A stretch of DNA of 64,000 bases from Planctomycetaceae bacterium (GTDB lineage: Bacteria; Planctomycetota; Planctomycetia; Planctomycetales; Planctomycetaceae): the NCBI GenBank assembly GCA_021732995.1, contig JAKFWA010000087.1:1-64000 (forward strand), written 5' to 3'. The first letter of the stretch is position 1; each line of letters begins with the position of its first letter. The notes beneath the pieces were generated by a model. The model did no database searches and was not told where the DNA came from. It worked only from the letters and a program-made list of their open reading frames with translations. The translations under genes and the position numbers were made by a program. Shown piece after piece: positions 23,839 to 36,500 of this stretch.

Positions 23839-24300
23839 CTACAAGAGTCGCCATTCTGAAAACGTGGCGGCCTGACCGACGCGCCGGCCGGTGGTGTCGA
23901 CCAGGTTCCAGACGGTTGCCCGCGGGATGAAAAATCGCTGCCCGATGCTGGAGATCCGAATGCCGGAGTAATCATCGACGAAGCCATCCCGCGAGGTGCG
24001 TTCCAGCAACCGGTCGCGTTCGTCACGATGGACGGGCTCGGCGGTCAGACGCGACGGCGTGTGGCAAAAGGCATCAATATCCATCTGCCACAGGTTGAGC
24101 GCCGTCTTGTTTCCGTAGTTCAAGACGGGATCAGCTTCGGTTCCGTGTGACACGACAACCATCGGTGCCGCAAAGAGCGCCCGCGCGTCCGCTTCGGGCG
24201 AAGTGGCACGCATGATTAAATCGCTGCCGACCCAGTGCCGGTAGGTATTGAGCAAGATCTGGGAGTGTTCAATCCAACGGGGCTGTTCCCAAGGTTCCAT
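23839..24300 (-). CDS. MEKHLA-domain protein
   Basis: A 153-residue cytoplasmic protein that looks like a stand-alone MEKHLA domain, a PAS-related sensory fold first described in plant HD-ZIP III proteins and also found in bacteria. Support: the order of VVVSHGTEADPVLNYGNKTALNLW, an ALxLWxM-like heart of the PAS fold, and a C-terminal IxRATVWNLVDxxGxRxGQAATFxxW. Bacterial copies are often single-domain and of unknown ligand. It is divergent from the SDR gene at 24628 and convergent with the disordered-protein gene. Family call is from pattern memory. Confidence 0.78.
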   Translation of the reverse strand: MEPWEQPRWIEHSQILLNTYRHWVGSDLIMRATSPEADARALFAAPMVVVSHGTEADPVLNYGNKTALNLWQMDIDAFCHTPSRLTAEPVHRDERDRLLERTSRDGFVDDYSGIRISSIGQRFFIPRATVWNLVDTTGRRVGQAATFSEWRLL

Positions 24301-24627
24301 GGCGATCGCTCATCCTGCCTGTGGTGCTGATGCCCGTGTATCTTGGCAACTTCATGGCGTTCCTCAACTGACAGCTTGAGGTCTGCTGTGGGATGGTGGG
24401 CGAGAGTCTCAACAGGTCTTCTTCGAATTCGAAAGAATCGTTTCGAAGACGGGCGATCCGGGGCACTCCGGAGCATGAACCGTCCCGTCACTACGCTCCT
24501 GGAACGCTGACGCGATATGTTGTCGGTCGTGGCACGACTCGCTTCATCATAAAGGAAACCCGGAGCAGTTCCGGTGTGACCTCTGATCTACAAGTTTTCT
24601 GCAACGAATGATCTTCTGGAGATTGGC
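24301..24627. other. Divergent promoter region between the MEKHLA and SDR genes
   Basis: About 327 bases. Must hold both promoters. No gene, repeat or known RNA was recognised; small open frames inside lack any support. Confidence 0.4.
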
Positions 24628-25425
24628 ATGACGGACACACTGTTCAGCGTCGAAGACAAAGTAACTCTGATTACTGGCGGCAGCCGGGGAATCGGCCGGG
24701 CGATGGCGGAAGGCTTTGTCGCTCGCGGAGCCAAGGTGGTCATTGCCAGCCGTGAAGCCGATTCGCTCGCGAAGACTGCCGCCGAGATCGGCACAGCGGA
24801 TAACCCGGTTGATACGGTCATCTGCGATGTTTCCAAACCAGAGGATATCCAGCAGGCGGTTGCGAAAGTGCATGACAAGTACGGCCGAATTGACGTTCTG
24901 CTGAGCGTGGCGGGAGTCAACATCCGGCAGCCCACGGTGAAGTTCACGCCTGAGCAATACGACTTCGTGATGGATATCAACATGCGCGGAGCCTTCTTTG
25001 TGGCGCAGGAAGTGGGCAAGCGAATGATCGCGCAGGGGCATGGTTCGATCGTCAACGTGGACTCGCTGAATACATACGCGCCCGTGAAGAACGTCGTCCC
25101 GTATGCGGTTTCCAAAGCCGGTGTGCTGATGATGACGCGGGCACTGGCGATGGAGTGGGGGCCGAAGGGCGTGCGAGTGAATACGATCGCGCCGGGCTTC
25201 ATCCTGACGGACCTGACCAAGAAGTTGTGGTCGGATCCGAAGATGCAGGAGTGGGGGAACTGGAACACTCCGTTGGGGAGACTCGGCAAGCCCGACGATC
25301 TGGTAGGAGCCGCTGTGTTTCTCGCCTCCGACGCGGCAGCATTCATGACTGGTCAAGTGATGCGCGTCGATGGCGGCTTCACGGCCGGCATGAACTGGCC
25401 GATTCCCGGTGACGGAGGCCAGTGA
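24628..25425 (+). CDS. Short-chain dehydrogenase/reductase (gluconate 5-dehydrogenase-like)
   Basis: Classical SDR, 265 residues. GGSRGIG cofactor loop at about 18-24, NAG-like SVAGVN, catalytic Ser in VNVDSLNTY and Tyr/Lys in YAVSK. The N-terminal TLFSVEDKVTLITGGSRGIG and the IAPGFILTDLTKKL segment recall gluconate 5-dehydrogenase and 3-oxoacyl-ACP reductase-like sugar dehydrogenases. No pathway neighbours, so the substrate is not known. CTGGAG about six bases upstream supports the ATG. Confidence 0.9.
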   Translation: MTDTLFSVEDKVTLITGGSRGIGRAMAEGFVARGAKVVIASREADSLAKTAAEIGTADNPVDTVICDVSKPEDIQQAVAKVHDKYGRIDVLLSVAGVNIRQPTVKFTPEQYDFVMDINMRGAFFVAQEVGKRMIAQGHGSIVNVDSLNTYAPVKNVVPYAVSKAGVLMMTRALAMEWGPKGVRVNTIAPGFILTDLTKKLWSDPKMQEWGNWNTPLGRLGKPDDLVGAAVFLASDAAAFMTGQVMRVDGGFTAGMNWPIPGDGGQ

Positions 25426-25462
25426 CGAAGAGTCCCGCGAATTCGGTATGCCGCAACAAAAT

Positions 25463-25487
25463 GAGCCCGCTGTGCGGAAGCGGGCTC
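25463..25487 (-). terminator. Hairpin terminator downstream of the DUF2235 gene
   Basis: GAGCCCGCT (25463-25471) pairs with AGCGGGCTC (25479-25487). Read on the minus strand it is followed by ATTTTGTTG, fitting a terminator for the gene ending at 25536; it also lies just past the convergent SDR stop. Confidence 0.7.
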
Positions 25488-25535
25488 GTGCAAATGGAGC
25501 GGGGTGTGGACTCGTCAATACATGCGTGCGAGCGC

Positions 25536-26558
25536 TTATTGAAACCCTTTGTTCTTCGGCGAGTATCTTGGATTGAAAGTGGTCGAGTCGCATCGCAGTT
25601 TTACAGATTCGTCCAGTCGCTCGTTTCCATACTGACTGCTTAATAGCGCTCGCAGATGACGCTCCTTGTGCTGCGCATAGACACCCTTCAGGAATCGGGC
25701 GTACGAGTCCGTGGTTTCGCCCAGGTAGTTATCGGGAGCGACGGTTGTCTTGGTTTGTTTTAAGCCGAGTGCCGCGGCCTTCTCCTGCATCCAGCGCAAG
25801 GTGATGTCGGACAATCTCCGGTCTGGGTATCCACCACCGACATCGCAATGGGCTCCGCTGAACCAGCGTTGTTCGAGAGTTTGAGCGGGCTTGGCTGAGG
25901 GGGTCCACAAGCATGCGTTATAGTCTTCTCGATGTTCGTCAATCGCGACAGCTTGATACGCGTGTTCAACAATTCCCGACAGTTGAGTGTCATGGAATCC
26001 GTAAAGATCAGTGTTCACCTTTGATGCAATTTTCAGTGGGATCCCCAGGGAACCAACGGTGTCCCAGACACCCAGAAATTTAATCTTCACCTCGCGTGAG
26101 AAGAGCTTCCGAAACGCAACTGCGGTCGGCGAGTCAACATGATCCTGTCGAGTGCGATAGATGCCGTAGGCGGTGGCGACCTTGAACCCAGCATAGGCTG
26201 AGTCCACTAATCCGCAGTTCCTTAGCATGCCGACCAGGCTGCGTGCCGTATAGGCGCCTCGGCTAAAACCGACGATGTAGATCTCGTCACCATCTTCGTA
26301 GTGATCAACCAGGTATCGATAACCGTCCAGAATGTGGCGATCGAGCAATGCTCCAAACGCCCCGCCTGTCAATTCGTTGTACCATTCTGTGCCGACGCCG
26401 GCGTCATACCATGTAATCTGTTTCACATCGTTGTCGGCTCTGGGAGCGACGGACTCGTAGAAGCGTCGCACATTTGTTTCGATTTGCAGATACGCTGGGA
26501 TCGCGTCATCTGCGGGTTTGTTCCAGGTTCCGTCGAAACACAGGACGATGCGCTTCAT
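25536..26558 (-). CDS. DUF2235-domain alpha/beta hydrolase
   Basis: A 340-residue protein of the DUF2235 family, an alpha/beta-hydrolase group that includes T6SS phospholipase effectors and fungal and bacterial stand-alone enzymes. Opening RIVLCFDGTWNKP is the family signature; the nucleophile elbow is GFSRGAYTAR at about 95-104; a later SGAHCDVGGGYP holds conserved His/Asp. No signal peptide or membrane helix, and no secretion-system genes nearby, so a cytoplasmic role is as likely as an effector one. Start was set at ATG 26558 because AAGGGG lies six bases upstream; the ATG at 26564 directly abuts that site. C-terminus RYSPKNKGFQ is short. Confidence 0.88.
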   Translation of the reverse strand: MKRIVLCFDGTWNKPADDAIPAYLQIETNVRRFYESVAPRADNDVKQITWYDAGVGTEWYNELTGGAFGALLDRHILDGYRYLVDHYEDGDEIYIVGFSRGAYTARSLVGMLRNCGLVDSAYAGFKVATAYGIYRTRQDHVDSPTAVAFRKLFSREVKIKFLGVWDTVGSLGIPLKIASKVNTDLYGFHDTQLSGIVEHAYQAVAIDEHREDYNACLWTPSAKPAQTLEQRWFSGAHCDVGGGYPDRRLSDITLRWMQEKAAALGLKQTKTTVAPDNYLGETTDSYARFLKGVYAQHKERHLRALLSSQYGNERLDESVKLRCDSTTFNPRYSPKNKGFQ

Positions 26559-26739
26559 AATCATCCCCTTATGCGGTTGGCCTTATTGTAGGGTTCAAAT
26601 TATCAGATCTGGTCGAGGTCAGCAATGAACTCGATGTATTGACTCTGACATCCAATTGTGAGCGTTCCGGGAAGGCCGCGAGTTCGCCAGCGGGGACGCG
26701 GCGCGATTGTCAGCTCTGTTGTGCTCTACTGAAGAGTCT

Positions 26740-27021
26740 TCAGCCTGCGGGCGCGGAACGCCTGATTTCCACTGAGGCAGCTCCAACTGGGAATTGGTGA
26801 TACCCACAGTGTTCGGTGAAGACCATGCAGCGCTGGAGATCTTCTGAGAAGATTGCGAACGCATATCGAAACATGGCAAGCGACCCGTCCTCAAAGCGGA
26901 TGTGAACGGACTGGTCAGAGCGAAAGTCACAGGCCGACAACCGATCGCGCTCTGCGCCGGTGGTCTTGCGGAGATGCTCCCGCAGTCGCGGCTTCCAGTC
27001 TTCAGGCACTTCGTTCCACAT
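26740..27021 (-). CDS. Small conserved-looking protein of unknown function
   Basis: A 93-residue protein without signal or membrane segments. The middle, HIRFEDGSLAMFRYAFAIFSE followed by VFTEHCGYHQFP, looks like a compact beta-rich domain seen in small accessory proteins of several bacteria; the regular pattern and balanced composition suggest it is real. Function is not known. GAGAAAG lies about ten bases before the ATG. Downstream is the DUF2235 gene start; nothing links the two. Confidence 0.6.
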   Translation of the reverse strand: MWNEVPEDWKPRLREHLRKTTGAERDRLSACDFRSDQSVHIRFEDGSLAMFRYAFAIFSEDLQRCMVFTEHCGYHQFPVGAASVEIRRSAPAG

Positions 27022-27546
27022 CTGGCGGCTTTCTCAACGGTGCCGAACGCCCTGTTATTAATCGGATGATCCACGGATCATTGCTGGCGCAACACAACAC
27101 AAAACTAGGGGAGCGTTGGTAGCATTGATCGCGGGTTATGCATGCCAGCCAAGCATGATTGAAATGGCGGTCGTGCGACGCTGTGTAGTTTATTTACCAC
27201 TGCCGTGATTGCAGGTCGCTCAGTGTGGCACGAACTTATACGGCGTTCGAGGCCAGCGGGACACCGGGGTTGACTCAATTCCAGCCTCAATAATCAGGGC
27301 ACACGCGAGTTAGGACGAATCTTGCCAGAACGAGCCGTAGGGCATTCTGCTTGCACCGTTATTCAGCCACGAAAGGTGAGGGGCATTCCAAAGAACTCGG
27401 AATCCAAAGCAACACAAACGAAAGCTTGTGAGAGATTGGAAAAAGAGAACAAAGGAACAGACCTTCATCTTTCGCGTTTGAGAGTGTTTGTGCGAGTCGC
27501 GATGAGTGCCTTGATATCGCGGCTCGCAGTTTTTTTGCGCTGCGGC
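27022..27546. other. Intergenic region downstream of the giant protease gene
   Basis: About 525 bases, AT-richer than its flanks. An open frame at plus 27322 enters the antisense strand of the giant gene and shows no domain. No repeat or RNA family recognised. Confidence 0.4.
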
Positions 27547-30500
27547 CTAGAGCGCGTCAATCCAGCTCGGCAGCAGTGCGAAGACGTCAGCTACGGTGGT
27601 GTCACCGGCTCCCAGGTTGATGATGTCGGCGGGGTCGCTTTCGAGCGTGTCCGCTCCGGTTCCGCCGTCGAGTGAATCAGCTCCATCGCCACCAGCCACT
27701 GTGGAGTCGTTGCGATTGCCGCCGCTCAGCGTGTCTGCGGCAGAACCGCCCAAAAGTGTGTCGTTCCCGCGGCCACCGATCAGCACGACGGACACGGTCG
27801 CCAGTGAGGCGTCGAGCCTGTTGGCTCCGATGCCGCCGATCAGAACGATGCGTTCTATGGACGTTGGGGTTTCGGTACCGGTCGCTGACGATGTCACCGT
27901 CGTTCCATTAACGGTGAAGTCCACGTCGGCCTTCTCCATCCAGAAGTCGGTGCCGTTGCCGCCATCAATGATATCTGTGCCAGCGCCGCCAAAGAGGACA
28001 TCCTCACCTTCGCCACCGACGATACCGTCCGCTTTGGAGCCTCCCAGCAGCGTGTCGTTGCCATCACCGCCGGACAGGAAGACGGGCACGGTCGCCAAGC
28101 GGGCATCGAAGAGGTTGTTGCTGGCTCCTCCACTGACCTGAATGCGTTCGACGGCCGTAACGGAATCCGTACCCATCGTCGTCGTGCTCAGCGTGATGCC
28201 TACGATGGTCAGATTCGTGTCCAGAACTTCGTTGATGCGATCAAAGTCAGCACCACCGTCCAGCGTGTCGTTGCCGAGGTCTCCCTGCAGCGTGTCCGCG
28301 CCTGCACCGCCACTGAGTGAGTCAGCTCCGGTGCCGCCTAGCAGAGAGTCCGCGCCATCGCCCCCGTTGACGACATCGTCGCCTTGCAGAGCGAAGAGCC
28401 GATCATCACCTGCGTCACCGTTGAGCGTGTCGTTGGCCGTGTTGCCCTGCAGCGTGTCGTTGCCGTCGCCACCTGAGAGCAAGCCGGCATCGGCTTGCCC
28501 GCTGAGGAAGTCGTTGCCGAGTCCGCCCTGCAGAGTATCGAGGCCAGCTCCACCGACGAGCACGTCGTTGCCATCGTCGCCGAGGATGGAGTCGTTGCCA
28601 ACCTGGCCGTTGAGGTTATCGGCACCATCGCCGCCGCTGATCGTGTCGTTGCCGCTACCGGACGAAATCATGTCCGCGCCGCCGAGGCCGCTGATGGAGT
28701 CTGCACCGGTCAGTGCGAAGATCATGTCGGGGCCGGGCGAACCGATGATGGTGTCGTTTGCGCCGGCACCGTTGATGGTCGTTCCCGTGCTCGCTGCAAA
28801 TCCGCTGAGGTCAATCCGGTTCGCGGAAGTGCTGCCCACAATGTTGGCGCGTTCGAAGTTGCTCAAGGTGTCCGTCGCCGTCACCGCACTGACGACCGTG
28901 ATGAACTGCGTGTTCGTCATGGTGAGCGTGCCGCTGGAGGTCTCGACAAGGACGTCTCCTGTCCCTGCACCGCCATCCAGAATGTCGTTGCCGAGTCCGC
29001 CCGTAATCTGATCATCGGAGCTGCCACCGTTCAGCGAGTCGTCGCCCGCCTCACCATTCAGGCTATCGGCGAGTGATCCGCCGAAGACGGTGTCGTTGCC
29101 ATCCCCGCCCAGCACCGTTGCCGAGAGCGCGAGGCCGGTCAGATTCAATCGGTCGTTCCCAGTACCCAGCTCCGCCAGCAGCCCGGCAGTCACAGACGAG
29201 ACGGGGATCACAACCGTGTTCGTCGGAGTAACCCCGTCGGTGGAGAGTTCGCTGACGGGTGAACTCACGACGTACTCGTTCTTCGCGTTTCGCGTGACGG
29301 TAATGTCATTCGCGGTACCGCCCGCATCAGAAATGCTGAGCTGGCCCGCTTCGTTCACTCGCACAGTCACCGGGAACTCGTCGTTCAGGATGGTGCCCGT
29401 CGCTGAGGCTGTCTGCAGAACGGCTCCTGAGGCACCGGACAGAGTTACCTGGAATCCCTCATCCGGTTCGACACTCACATCGCCAACCACATTGATCGTG
29501 ATGGTCTTGCTCGTCTCACCGATGGCAAAGCTGACAGATCCATTCGGGAACGAGCCGCCGAAATCCGTAGCGTCGGCGGGTGATGTTCCCTGACCGGTAA
29601 CGGCGAAATTGGCGGACGCTGTTCCTGTCGTGGTCCCCGTGCGAGTTACTGTGAACGTGAACTGAGTGGTGCCTGAATTGCGTTCAATGCGTGTCGCGTT
29701 GGTGGCTGCTATCGCCAGTTGCGAGTCATCGCTGATGATCGTGCCCGTCGCTGTCGCGGTGCCAATCGTCAAGCCGAGTGAAGGGTTCGACAACGTCAGC
29801 AGGAACGTCTCATCGTTCTCAATGGTGGCATCGCCGTCGACGTTGATGGTCACAACTTTGGACGTTTCATTCGCTGCGAAGTTGACCGTTCCGTTGGGGA
29901 ATGCGCCGCCGAAGTCCGTAATGTCGGCGGGGTTACTTCCCTGCCCGGTGATGGCATAGTTCACTGATGCGGTGCCGGTTGAGTTGCCCGCACGCGTGAC
30001 CGTGAAGGTGAAGGCAGTGGTACTCGATTGCCCCTCCGCGCGACTGGCGTTGGTGGCAGTCACAGATGCAGAGGCATCATCGTTGAGAATCGTGCCCGTC
30101 GCGGTGGCTGTTCCCAGCGAAACCCCTGTCGATGGCCCACTCAGCGTGACGATGAACCCCTCGTCGCCTTCCAACTCGGTATCGCCGCTGACATCAATAC
30201 TGATGACTTTGGATGATTCATTCGACGCAAAGGTCACGCTGCCGGAGGGGAACGTGCCTCCGAAGTCTGCGCCATCGGCGGGGTTTGCTCCATTGCCGCT
30301 CACCGCAAACGCGGCCGACACCGCAGACGTCAGCAGACCGGTGCGCGTCACGGTAAACGTGAACGCTTTCTGCCCGGCATGGCCTTCTGAGAGTGTGGCA
30401 CTCGTCGCGGCGATGGACAGCGACGCATCATCGTTCTGAATTGTGCCGACCGCAGTGGGCGTGCTGATGCTCGAACTGCCTGACGAGTTCGACAGCGTCA

Positions 30501-33500
30501 CCAGGAACGTTTCGTCGGACTCAAGAACACTCTCGCCGGTCACGTTGACAGTGACGACCTTTGTGGTCTCGTTTGGAGCGAACGAAACAACGCCGCTGGG
30601 GAATGCACCTCCAAAATCGGCTGCTACTGCGGCGAACGTTCCCGTTCCGGTGACCGCGAAGTTGACCGTCATTGAGGTGTCGATCGCTCCCGCGCGACTG
30701 ACGATGAAAGTGAACCCGGTCGTGCTGGAGTTGCCTTCCGCGCGTTGGGCGTTGCTGACGCTAATCGCAAACGAAGCATCATCATTTGTGATGACGGACG
30801 AAGCTGTCGCGGTCTGCAGGCTGGAACCGCCCGACGGATTGGACAGCGTCACCACGAAGGTCTCATCAGCTTCCTGGACCGCGTCGCCGGTTACGAGAAC
30901 CGTGATGGTGCGCGTGGCCTCATTGGGAGCAAAGCTGACGGAACCCGTGGGGAAGGAACCACCAAAGTCGGCTTCGTTCGCGGCGTTCGCCGTGCTGCCA
31001 GTGACTGCGAAGTCCGCGGACGCCGACCCGCTAAGGTTTCCTGTCCGCGTGACTGTAAACGTAAACGTTGTCGTTCCCGAGTTGCCTTCCGCGCGCTGTG
31101 CATTATTGGCGCTGATGGCAAGCTGTCCGGTAGAGAGCGATCCATTGATCAAACCGAAGTTCAGATCGGTCATCGTCTGGTCGGCCACGACACTTGCGCG
31201 GTAGTTGCTGGCGATGGGAGCGTTCTGCTGGACGATCAGACGACCGCCGTCACGCTCGGGTTGCAGTACCAACAGGTCGCCATCGCCATCGGCTTCGATA
31301 TCGAACGAAAGAATCGTGGGCGACAGGCTGTCCGCAAACGACGCCACTCCAGCAGCCGTCGGAGCCTGGAAGCGTCCGCCGCCAAGGTTCAACAACGTGG
31401 TAAAACCTTGTTGGCTCAAAGTGGTGACCGCGAGATCGAGCAGCCCATCGTTATTGACGTCCGCCACGGCCACGGACGAGGGACGACCACCCACCTGCAG
31501 GTTGATGGCATCCGCCAGCGCTCCGGTTTGCAGGCTCAGGAAGACAGAAACGCGCTGATCGAAGACGTTCGCCACGACCACATCGTCGTACGTGTCGCCA
31601 TTCAGATCACCCCTGGCAATGCGATAAGGACCATTGCCGGTCGTCTTCGTGTAGAGACTGGGAACCGAAGTCAGGAACGTGTTGTTGTTCTGGAGTAAGA
31701 AGGTTCGCAGCGTGTTGTCATCACGGTTGGCGACAACAAGGTCTGAGTCGCCGTCCTTATCGAGATCGACACCGAGCACACTTACCGGAGCGTTGCCCGG
31801 AGTCAAAGTGTCACGCAGCGTGAACCCGCCCGAGCCGTTGTTGATCAGTACATAAACGCGATTACCGAATTCACTGGCAACAGCGATGTCGGGGAAGTTG
31901 TCCTCCTGGTTGAACTTTCCGATGGCGACAGAACTCGTATCAGCCAGTCCCAGTGCCGGAAGCGACGCAGGCACGAACGATCCCGCCCCGTCGTTCAACA
32001 ACACGGCGGGACGATTGAGGCTGTTGTTTCCAATAACCAGATCGGGCCGACCGTCCCCGTTCAGATCGCCAACTGCCAAGCTGCGAGGATCAGCCAACCG
32101 AGCGAGTGCTGAGGTTCCCACTACGCTGAATGGCGCGCCGAACGTACCATCGCCGTTGTTAACTCGAACGAGCACATCCGCTCGGAAGGCCGTGACGATC
32201 ACCATGTCCGGAAAAGCGTCGCCGTTGTAGTTGATACTTGCCGCCGCAACCGGGCCTTGCCCACCTGCCGACGATGAAGAGGTGAACTGCCCCACTCGCG
32301 GTGACGTCAACGCCATACCGCCGGGAGTAACGATCCGCACCGGATAATCGCGCGCCGGTAGCCCGGTGAAAGAGTATGCACCGGCTTCGTCTTCAGGTGT
32401 TCCCCCATTATCGGCAGTCGTGACAAACTGTGGCTCCATGACCGGCGACGTGTCTCGCACGCCGTTGTCATTGAGATCGACGAACACGGTGACACCCGCC
32501 AATCCTGTTTCTCCGGAATCCAACCGGCCGTTTCCATTGGTGTCATTAAAGATCCGGCCGCTCAAACCGCCAGTTCCCAAGCCCACACCACCAACCAAGT
32601 CGATACTGCCAAAGTCTAGAAGCGTAATTTCCTCACCCGGAGTCGGTGTGACAATGTGCTGACTACCATTGGCTTGAGTGGGGAATGTCTGTGTGAATCC
32701 CAACGGTACTACTTCGCGCACACGATACGTGGTGAGCGGAGTGATGTTCGTGAAGACATAGTCGCCGTTGGAGTTCGTGGTAGTCGTCGGTTCGCCGCTG
32801 GTGAAGGAACCGTCGTTGTTAGTATCCAGATAGATCTGGAATCCCGAGATTCCCGCCTCGCCCGCATCACGGGCAGCGTTGGAATTGAGGTCTCGATAGA
32901 CCGTGCCTCGCAGCGTCGCCGGTTGCGGGCGGTTGGCAAAGTTGGCGCTGGAGACATTCCCTGCGGCTGGTAAGTCAACGACATAGAAGCCGCTTCTTGG
33001 GCTGAGTGTCGGATTTGGCCGACCATAAACAACGTAGACCTGCCCCGAAGCGAACCCATTTGGATCGGCGTACAGAGAGCCAATCACGAGGTCGGCAAAT
33101 CCATCACCATTGAAGTCTCCGGCCGAGCTGATTCGATCTGTCGCGGCGTCTTCGGCGCCAATGCCCTTGATGAGCAGTCCACGGGTCACGTCAACTTCAC
33201 TGGTTCCAAGCCTGCCCAGATTCAGGGGCAGAGAACTCAATGGGCCTCCAAACACCAGATATCCCAACCCCGGTCGCAAGACCCCTTCCAGGTTGCCGCG
33301 TGGATTACCAATCAGAACGTCATCAAAACCGTCACCGTTGACGTCGCCTGCGCTTGTTATGGTCCGGCCCGGTGAACCGACTTGATCGATCTTGAAGAAA
33401 ATCGACCCGCTAGATTGAACGCCGGCGGTGCTGAGGTCGATCTGAACGGTACTGCTCATGAAGCCGGTCGCGCGACCGGGCAAAAGGTAAGGGCCTTGTG

Positions 33501-36500
33501 TTCCGTTTATCATTTGCCCCAAGAGAACTTCGCTATTTCCGTCAACATTGAGGTCGACGACAGCCACTCCTATTCCCAGCATCCCGTTCGCTTGGGGAGT
33601 CATCCTGACGTGCGTAGTCACGTCCAACGTGTTCAAGTCGATTGTCGTGCCCAGGGTGGCCGATCCAAACAGGATGTAGATTTCGCTATTTCCGTCTCGG
33701 TTTAGGCGAAACGCGTTCGGCGCGGCGGCGACTAGATCGTCAATGTGATCTCCGTTGATGTCTCCATTCGCCGCGAGCGTTAAGCCGAGTCGATCACCGC
33801 TGAAACGTCCATCGATGCGAGTCACTGTATGTGATCCAGGAGACAACAGATCGATCGTCCCTGTGAATCCGCCCGCTTCTCCGTGCAGGATTAGGGCTTG
33901 CCCGGCATCGGGACGGCCTCCTGCATCGGCATAACCGTAGCCCAACGCGATATCTGAGAACGTGTCGTGGTTGAAGTCACCAACCCCCAGGCTATCAGGG
34001 GTGACCAGGCCTTGCAGAATGAATCCGGCAGAGGCGCTGACGACCGTCGTGATATCGAACTGCGCTCCGACGAGATCATTTCGGCCATACATGACATAGG
34101 CTCGTCCAGACACATCCCCTGCGGAAAAAGTGTCGCCAATGGCGAAGAGGAGATCGTCCTTACCGTCGTTATTGAGATCTCCCACAGTTTGTATGAGACG
34201 GCTCTGCTTGCCCGGTCGCGTGAACCGAGTGGCGGCATAAGTGCCATTGGCGAGATCTGCCACGCTGAATTCCGCAGGCAGTCCGCTCGGTGTGCCATAG
34301 ACGAGATAGTCGGGCAGGAAGGTATTGAAACCAGAAACAACAATGTCGTCGTAACCGTCGCCGTTAAAATCGCCGGCTGAACCCATCACCACGCCAAAAC
34401 GCAGAGAGGCTTCATTGCCATTGATGACGAATCCCTTGGAGCCGTTGCCGCCTCCACCTGATCGCAGATTGGCGAGGTCTATGACACTCTCGTTGACGTT
34501 TGTGACAGGGCCGAGTTGTTGCCAGCCAGTAGGAGCGCGTTGAATGACTTGGTACTTACCCGGAGCGAGTCCCGTGAAGGTGTACTCGCCGCCTTCGTCA
34601 ATGCCAGCCGTCGCCACATTATCAGATGGGGTGGTGACGACAGGTTCGCCGAGATCGCCAACGCCGTTCGAATTCAGATCCAAAATGACTTCAAAACCAC
34701 CAATGCCCCTCTCATCTCCATCCTGGACTCCGTTCGCATTCGCGTCATTGAAGACCGTGCCGCTGATCTCACCGAAGTAGCGCTCGACGGCTCCGATGTC
34801 GGCTACGGCTGTGCGATCGTTGTTCCCATCAACGGGCCGTGCGACGCCGCGCTGGTCGAGAGCAGGGGCCATACCGTTGGTGCCCGCGTCGATCGCCAGG
34901 CTGCCAGCTTGCAGTTCGTGGGTCATTGTCAGGCCGGAGTTCAGTTGCAGCGGCCCGAGCTTCGCACCCATCGCACTAACGACGTTTCCCGAGGTACCAT
35001 CTGTCAGCCCGGAATTGCCAGGGTCGCCAACCAGGTTGTTTCTGAGGCCAGCGAGGTTGAAGGTTCCAGAGATATCCGGATTCGTCTGCGCGGAGTTGCC
35101 CGCCAAGATTGTGTTGGTCACTCCTACCGTGGGAGTGCCTGTACGACGCAAGCCGCCGGTGTCCGCGGAAGCGACGTTGGCGGTGATCGTCGTATTGAGC
35201 AGGCTCATGGTGCCGCCTGAAACGTCGATGCCGGCGCCGTTCGCGGCTGAGTTCGTCGAAACGGTTACGTTCGTGAGGCTGATCGTACCTGCACCGCTCG
35301 CGATCGCGCCGCCCTCGGACGCGGTGTTGGCGGTGAATGTGCTGCTGAAGATGGACGTGGAGCCGGCGTTTCTCAGACCGCCGCCCAGCGAACTCGTATT
35401 GCCGCCGCGAATCGTGACATCACGCAGGATGAGGCTTCCACCGGCCAGCACATCTAGGACGCGATCGATACCGCCCACGATCTCGATCGTCGCACCGTTG
35501 CCAAGGATCACGATTTCACTGGTGATGTCCAGATCGCCGGTCGCCGCAGCGTGCTCGTTCGCGCCGGCGACGTTTAGCGTGTAAGTACCGCGTTCCAATA
35601 CGATCGTGTTAAGCCCCGCCACCGTGTTCGCAGTTTGAATGGCCGAACGCAGCGTGCTTTGCCCGCCTGAAGTCTGACTGGTGCTGTCGGCAGGGTTGGA
35701 GTCCGCGCCATCGGCAAACGTCGTTACGAGGATCTGCCCCTCGTATGCAATGCTGACTTCAAAAGTGCCGAGAGTTTGAGCTGGCGTGCGGTTCGGTGTG
35801 CCTGCGCGAGTATCGCCCACCGCGTTCGCCAGCAACTCGATGCGATAGTCACCGTTGTCGTCGAGGTTCCAAATGCCACCGGGGGGAACAATCCGGTAAG
35901 TGACGATCGGCTGGTTGCCGGGTGTGCCGGGCTCGGAGTCCAGGACTAGATTCGAAATGGTGACCGATAGCGGCGAATCTTGAGCATTCAGCGGCACGAC
36001 GCGCACGTCTGTATCGTCGATGCTGTTGAAATCGATGTCCGAGTTGTCTCGGTAGCGCACCTGAAACTCGTAGGTGCTGGCACCGCCGATGGTGACATTC
36101 GGAGAAGAGACGACAGATGCTTTCGGCGCGAAGGTGTCGACTTGTAAGGCTGCACGCGCATTGAGGCGTCCGCCTGTGGCGACCTTGCCGCTGAGAGACG
36201 ACTTCGTGTCGACGCTCTGCAACAGAGCTTGGCGCAGTTCTTGAACGCTGGCATCGGGAATCTTCGCGAGAACCATTGCAGCCACACCGGAGACGTGCGG
36301 AGTCGCCATACTTGTTCCGCTACGGAACGCGTAACCTCCGCCCGGTTCGGTGCTGAGCACAGCGACACCGGGCGCCGCGAGATCGATGGACTTGGCGCCA
36401 AACTGACTGAAGGTTGCCAAGGTGTCATTCGCGTTCGTTGCGGCGACGGCGACGATGTGGTCCAAGTCGAACGTTGCGGGAAAGAATCCCAGCCCTGAGG

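Noticed and set aside
25536-26558. Treating the DUF2235 protein as a type VI secretion effector
   Set aside because: No Vgr, immunity or secretion genes are near, and it has no linked adaptor domain.
27596-34380. Many plus-strand frames opposite the giant protease gene
   Set aside because: They mirror the Gly/Asp-rich and beta-repeat codons of the real gene and have no domain or signal peptide.
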